A stretch of 20,489 bases of DNA from Gnetum montanum (lineage: Eukaryota; Streptophyta; Gnetopsida; Gnetales; Gnetaceae). The position numbers and the translations under genes are program-made. The stretch is from contig MNCI01004997.1 of NCBI GenBank assembly GCA_015680685.1, positions 292,993-313,481 of the forward strand. Reading direction: 5' to 3'. Every line of letters starts with the position of its first letter. Within the stretch, counting starts at the first letter, position 1. Below are positions 17,427 through 20,489 of this stretch, in pieces. Under the pieces are notes generated by a model. The model did not search any database. It had not been told where the DNA came from and saw only the letters and a list, made by a program, of their open reading frames with translations.

Positions 17427-17437
17427 GTGGCTCATCA

Positions 17438-17474
17438 TACCCCCATGATTGAATGAAAACTCGTCCTTGAGTTT
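17438..17474 (-). other. Polypurine tract and small inverted repeat before the 3' LTR, copy C
   Basis: On the minus strand the LTR is preceded by ATGGGGGTA. The G-run (17444-17440) marks the polypurine tract that primes plus-strand synthesis. Some 13 bases earlier lies AAACTCAAGGACGAGTTT (17474-17457), a 6-base stem (AAACTC/GAGTTT) around AAGGAC. Similar AGGACGA strings are common just before the polypurine tract in plant gypsy elements (recalled knowledge). Confidence 0.6.
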
Positions 17475-19282
17475 CTTACAAAATATTGGGAAGGTATGGG
17501 ATTATTGACTGAATGAGAATTAACAGCGACAGGGTATAACAGACTCAAAGTGCCTGGTGAATGGATCAAAAAACATATTACAACATTGGTGTTCACTCCC
17601 TTTGTGGTGAACACTGTACATAGATGACATCCAAATCCTCATCTGACAGCTTGAAGAGAGAGTAAAGAAAATGAGATGCATTGCTGTCGATGTCATGATT
17701 GCGCCTTCCATTGTTTATCCATAACCATGTGACCAAACTTGTTCCTGGGGTAAACGCTCTAGCTCTAGTCCATCCTGAGTGCTTCCTCCTATCCTAGTCC
17801 ATAGTTCGTGTAATCACCATTTGCACACACAACACAGTCACGAATGAGTAAGGATAAGTAAACCATAATGCAATTGATAGCTTGCCTTGATATAAAGTGC
17901 ATTGGATGGGTTGTGATTATGGCAGAAACTAAGTTAGAGGTTTATCACAGATAACTATCCAAGGTGTAGGGGTGATACAAGTAGTAGAATGGAAAAATTT
18001 GTGACAGGGCCCCCACAACTAAGAGCAAACCTCCTGTAGCAATAGGATGGAAAAACATTATGATGGATGTCATGGATGGGGATGAAATGAGAAATTGCTA
18101 ATTGCAAGAAATGTTTAAGGAGAAGAATTTAAGAATTGCACCATAAAGGAATGTTAGTGGGTCCTCCCCAAAGTGGGATCATGCCCTTTATGCCCTGAGA
18201 AACCCACAAACCAAAGAGTTTGTAGGCTCTAGGAATGACATATTGAAACAATGGACAAAGATTGACCCATAAGAATTTACCAAAGAATAACAATGCATCA
18301 ACTAGGAGAGAGACTAATCATAAAATCGGTAATGAGGTGGAAAATGGGGAGAGAGATGGAGAGTAGAAAATGAAATGGAATCCTAGGAGCAAGGTTGTGT
18401 AAAGTCCCTTGTGTATTTTATGGTTAAGGTGACTGAGTAGAACTCATTCCAAATATGGACTCAAACCAACAACATTCAGTGACCTCAAATCAATACACTT
18501 GGCAAATCCATCCCCTTGAAGTACAAGAATGCTTCCCCAAAGAGTCACCACCATTCCAAGGAGAGCGAGATGGAGAAGCAGGAAGTGAGAAAAGGCCTTA
18601 GTTAGAGGGAATCTTCAGGCATGGGTAACATGTCTTTCTAGTGCCATAACTAGTGCCTGTAGCCCAAATTTCTTTATTATGTCTGAGGGGTGTCCTTTGA
18701 ATTCTCACTAGTTGTTTTTTGTGAGAACCACACCATGCAAATACTTATTTGATTTATTCGACTTCTTGATGTTTGGTCATTGGTGGAATGATGGAGAACC
18801 CATGAAAAGCTTCCAAGTACCCAAGAGAATAGCCAGCACATGTGCATCGAATGCCCTTAAATTCACACCCTTTTCAACCATTGAATCCTTCCTCGGTTTG
18901 AAGAATCCGAAGCCACCAATTCATTAATAAGTTTATTTAGAAAAAGGGATAGTACATTTCCAAGACCAAGGGAGACCATAGTGTTGAACGAAGGAATGGA
19001 TGGTGTGGACTCATTGCCTATTTTATCAAAAGAACCATATCATAGTATCAATAATGAAAATCAAAGATAAAAACCCAGCATTAACAATCAACACCATTAT
19101 AGTACAATCCACCATCATGAGCACTTATTGTATGATGAATGAAAGTAAATCAAACAAAGAAATAGGAAAAAAATGTGAATGATGGTGTAAAACAAAAACA
19201 AATAAAATTGAAAAAAAATGTGTAAAATAAAAGTGTGTAAAATAAAAATACAAAAAAAAAGAGAGCTGAGGGCTTAGAATGG
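17475..19282 (-). other. Long 3' non-coding region, copy C
   Basis: About 1.8 kb between the end of pol and the polypurine tract. The minus strand starts T-rich, then matches copy A's 3' region in order (shared islands near 18990, 18620, 18200 and 18020). The last 560 bases (18000-17440) have no counterpart in A or B. No protein domain is recognised. Open frames here (17520-17711 minus, 18712-18927 plus, 19000-19182 plus) are short, lack family resemblance and are not conserved in the other copies. Confidence 0.65.
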
Positions 19283-20460
19283 TTAGCATTGATGGCCATC
19301 TCCCCCATGACTGAGTTAGAAGGAGGAGATCCGAAATAATGAGCAGGGTTGTCCACCAACAAAGGTAGTATTGGTATTGGTTGTTCTAAGCTCATGAAAA
19401 GGTTTGGTTTGTTGGATGTTAACCAACAATTTCTTATCCAAGCTCTTAGGTTTGTAAATCATCATGGCCCCTAAAGGAAAAGTTGCATAAATAATATAAG
19501 GTGCTTCCCACAGCATTTGAAATTTAGTGCATTGTGGCACGTGTGTGGGATTCTAGTACAAAAACTTATCTCCTGGTTGATATTTAACTTTCCTAATTTT
19601 CAGGTCATGACATCATTTATTGAAGGCCTTGTGCAATTTGTTAAATGATAGGGTGGATGATCGGTTCTCATCTAGCAAGTTAAGGATCATTAATCATTTT
19701 TTTGTGCTAGATCAAGGTCAAGGTTGAGATCACACGCCATAGATAGTATACAGAGTTTTGTTTGAATGGGAAGCATTGGAAATTTCCCGTACACTAACTC
19801 ATAGGGAGGGTAGCCTATAGGGAGTTTCCATGTGGAGTAGTATGCCCAAAGAGCATCGTTCAACTTGGTGCTCCAGTATCTCCTATACTTGCTAATAGTT
19901 CTTGTCAATATTTTTGTAATCTCCCTATTGGTGACCTTAGCTTGACCATTTGCTTGAGGGTGGTATGGAGTAGTCAGTTTCTGTTCAACCCCTAAGTGTT
20001 GCATCAACTTCCGAAAAGTTGCACCTGTAAAATTTGTGCCATTGTCAGAAATAAGTGCACTAGGCATGCCAAACCTATTCATGATTTTTTGTTGAACGAA
20101 TCGTATAGCTGTAGATGATGTACAATCCTTAACAGTGGTTGCTTTTGCCCATTTTGTAAAGTAGTCAACAAAAAAAATGATGTAAGCTTTTCCATTGGAC
20201 ATTGGTGTAATAGGCCCCATAAAATCAATTCCCTATATGTTGAAGGGTTCTAAAGGTTCAATCCATTGTTACGGACCCTCCATTCTAGTAGTCATTCCCC
20301 CATCATGTTGACAGCGCTCACAAGATTGGATGAAATGATGGGCATCCCAAAACAATGTAGGCCAATAATATCTTACAAGTAGGATTTTAATGGCTGTTCA
20401 TCTCCTGGCATAATGACCCCCACAAGGACCCTCATGAGCATCTTGGAGAACTTGTAGTTG
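19283..20460 (-). pseudogene. pol: Integrase relic, copy C
   Basis: Minus strand, one frame from 20460 to 19690. The HHCC zinc domain is complete (DAHEGPCGGHY, then CERC), with stops at 20398, 20269 and 20233. After the last stop the frame is open for 176 codons. Catalytic residues: Asp in GIDFMGP (codon 20226-20224), Asp in SDNGTNFTG (20046-20044), then 36 codons on the Glu position is AAG, Lys (19938-19936), in GQAKVTN. The next motifs are WAYYSTWKLPIGYPPYELVY. A frameshift lies between 19690 and 19540. The C-terminal module reads YQPGDKFLY, then TKFQMLWEAPYIIY and NIQQTKPFH. An early TAA follows at 19318, and the conserved TGC TAA at 19283. It is the longest open stretch in the window, yet it lost an essential active-site residue. 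Confidence 0.88.
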
Positions 20461-20465
20461 ATTTA

Positions 20466-20489
20466 TGATGAGTGGCAAGGTACCCCTAC
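20466..20489 (-). repeat. Edge of another gypsy LTR (copy D) inserted in copy C
   Basis: The plus strand reads TGATGAGTGGCAAGGTACCCC, so the minus strand ends in GGTACCTTGCCACTCATCA, the family's LTR 3' terminus (compare CCTTGCCACTCATCA at 2188). It directly abuts the integrase zinc domain of copy C, so a same-orientation LTR or whole element has inserted there. The flanking five bases are ATTTA (20461-20465), a candidate target duplication whose partner is outside the window. Confidence 0.75.

Larger units (their letters stand above)
16602..17437 (-). repeat. 3' LTR of gypsy copy C
   Basis: On the minus strand it begins TGATGAGCCACGATATC at 17437 and ends CCTTGTCACTCATCA at 16602, giving a 7-base terminal inverted repeat TGATGAG/CTCATCA and a length of 836 bases. 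From the TATA box to the end it aligns with the LTR at 1311-2188. A G-run, the expected polypurine tract, lies directly before it. The start and end positions therefore rest on three independent signs. U3 carries a tandem GATATC array not seen in the LTR of A. Confidence 0.88.
16602..20465 (-). mobile_element. Ty3/gypsy relic, copy C (3' part, minus strand)
   Basis: Read on the minus strand, it runs from the integrase zinc domain at 20460 through the integrase core, C-terminal module and long 3' non-coding region to a polypurine-like tract and a complete 3' LTR. It is a related but more distant member of the same family as A and B: similar protein and 3' region, different U3. Its 3' LTR abuts the ORFx fragment after copy B, so C seems to have inserted there; the bases before the LTR on the plus strand are CACCT. 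Upstream pol is cut off by the LTR of copy D at 20466. Its 5' half, if it exists, is outside the window. Confidence 0.8.

Noticed and set aside
19150-19395. Minus-strand small membrane protein
   Set aside because: Same T-rich tract effect in copy C, overlapping the end of pol.
1-20489. A host gene, tRNA, CRISPR array or novel defence-type system
   Set aside because: No such signal was seen on either strand; almost all the recognisable sequence is explained by retroelement relics.

Overview
This window is plant nuclear DNA. It is AT-rich, poor in CG dinucleotides, and consists almost entirely of decayed LTR retrotransposons. No intact host gene, tRNA, rRNA or CRISPR array was found. The protein relics are Ty3/gypsy gag-protease-RT-RNase H-integrase of a non-chromovirus, Athila-like type, plus a scrap of Ty1/copia RNase H. 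The primer binding site fits plant tRNA-Asp, which Athila-type elements commonly use. The advanced, transition-driven decay suggests a large plant genome that removes old elements slowly, such as a conifer or other gymnosperm or a large-genome angiosperm. The species cannot be decided from this sequence.

Layout, left to right. (1) 1-837: AT-rich unassigned DNA with one minus-strand TATA-like site. (2) 841-1310: 3' end of a copia relic (RNase H C-terminus, probable polypurine tract, start of a 3' LTR) that stops where the next element begins. (3) 1311-about 9990: gypsy copy A on the plus strand, with 5' LTR 1311-2188, tRNA-Asp PBS 2190-2207, gag, protease, RT, RNase H, integrase and a long 3' non-coding region. 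No 3' LTR was found. (4) 9991-11390: an AT-rich spacer, then a decayed reading frame called ORFx here. (5) About 11391-16601: copy B on the plus strand, which runs gag C-terminus, protease, RT, RNase H, integrase, 3' region and a second piece of ORFx. It has no LTR of its own. (6) 16602-20465: copy C on the minus strand, with 3' LTR 16602-17437, 3' non-coding region and integrase. (7) 20466-20489: the edge of another minus-strand LTR (copy D) that cuts into C's pol gene and runs off the window.

Three relationships stand out. A and B share at least eight premature stop codons. Where C can be compared, C keeps a sense codon at two of them. Both copies are also followed by ORFx, so they look like a tandem duplication of an already dead element, or copies of one defective master. 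The LTRs carry the terminal inverted repeat TGATGAG/CTCATCA, which fixes the borders of A, C and D. Many lesions are C-to-T or G-to-A transitions, as expected from deamination of methylated cytosine. They changed the protease and RNase H catalytic Asp in A, the integrase Glu in C, and the PBS of A. B's integrase still reads through in one frame with a canonical DD35E triad, broken only by stop codons.

I did not find a clearly new biological system. The points most worth checking are ORFx, the shared-stop tandem structure, the coincident RNase H/integrase breakpoint in A and C, the repeated U3 array in C's LTR, and the conserved long 3' region.
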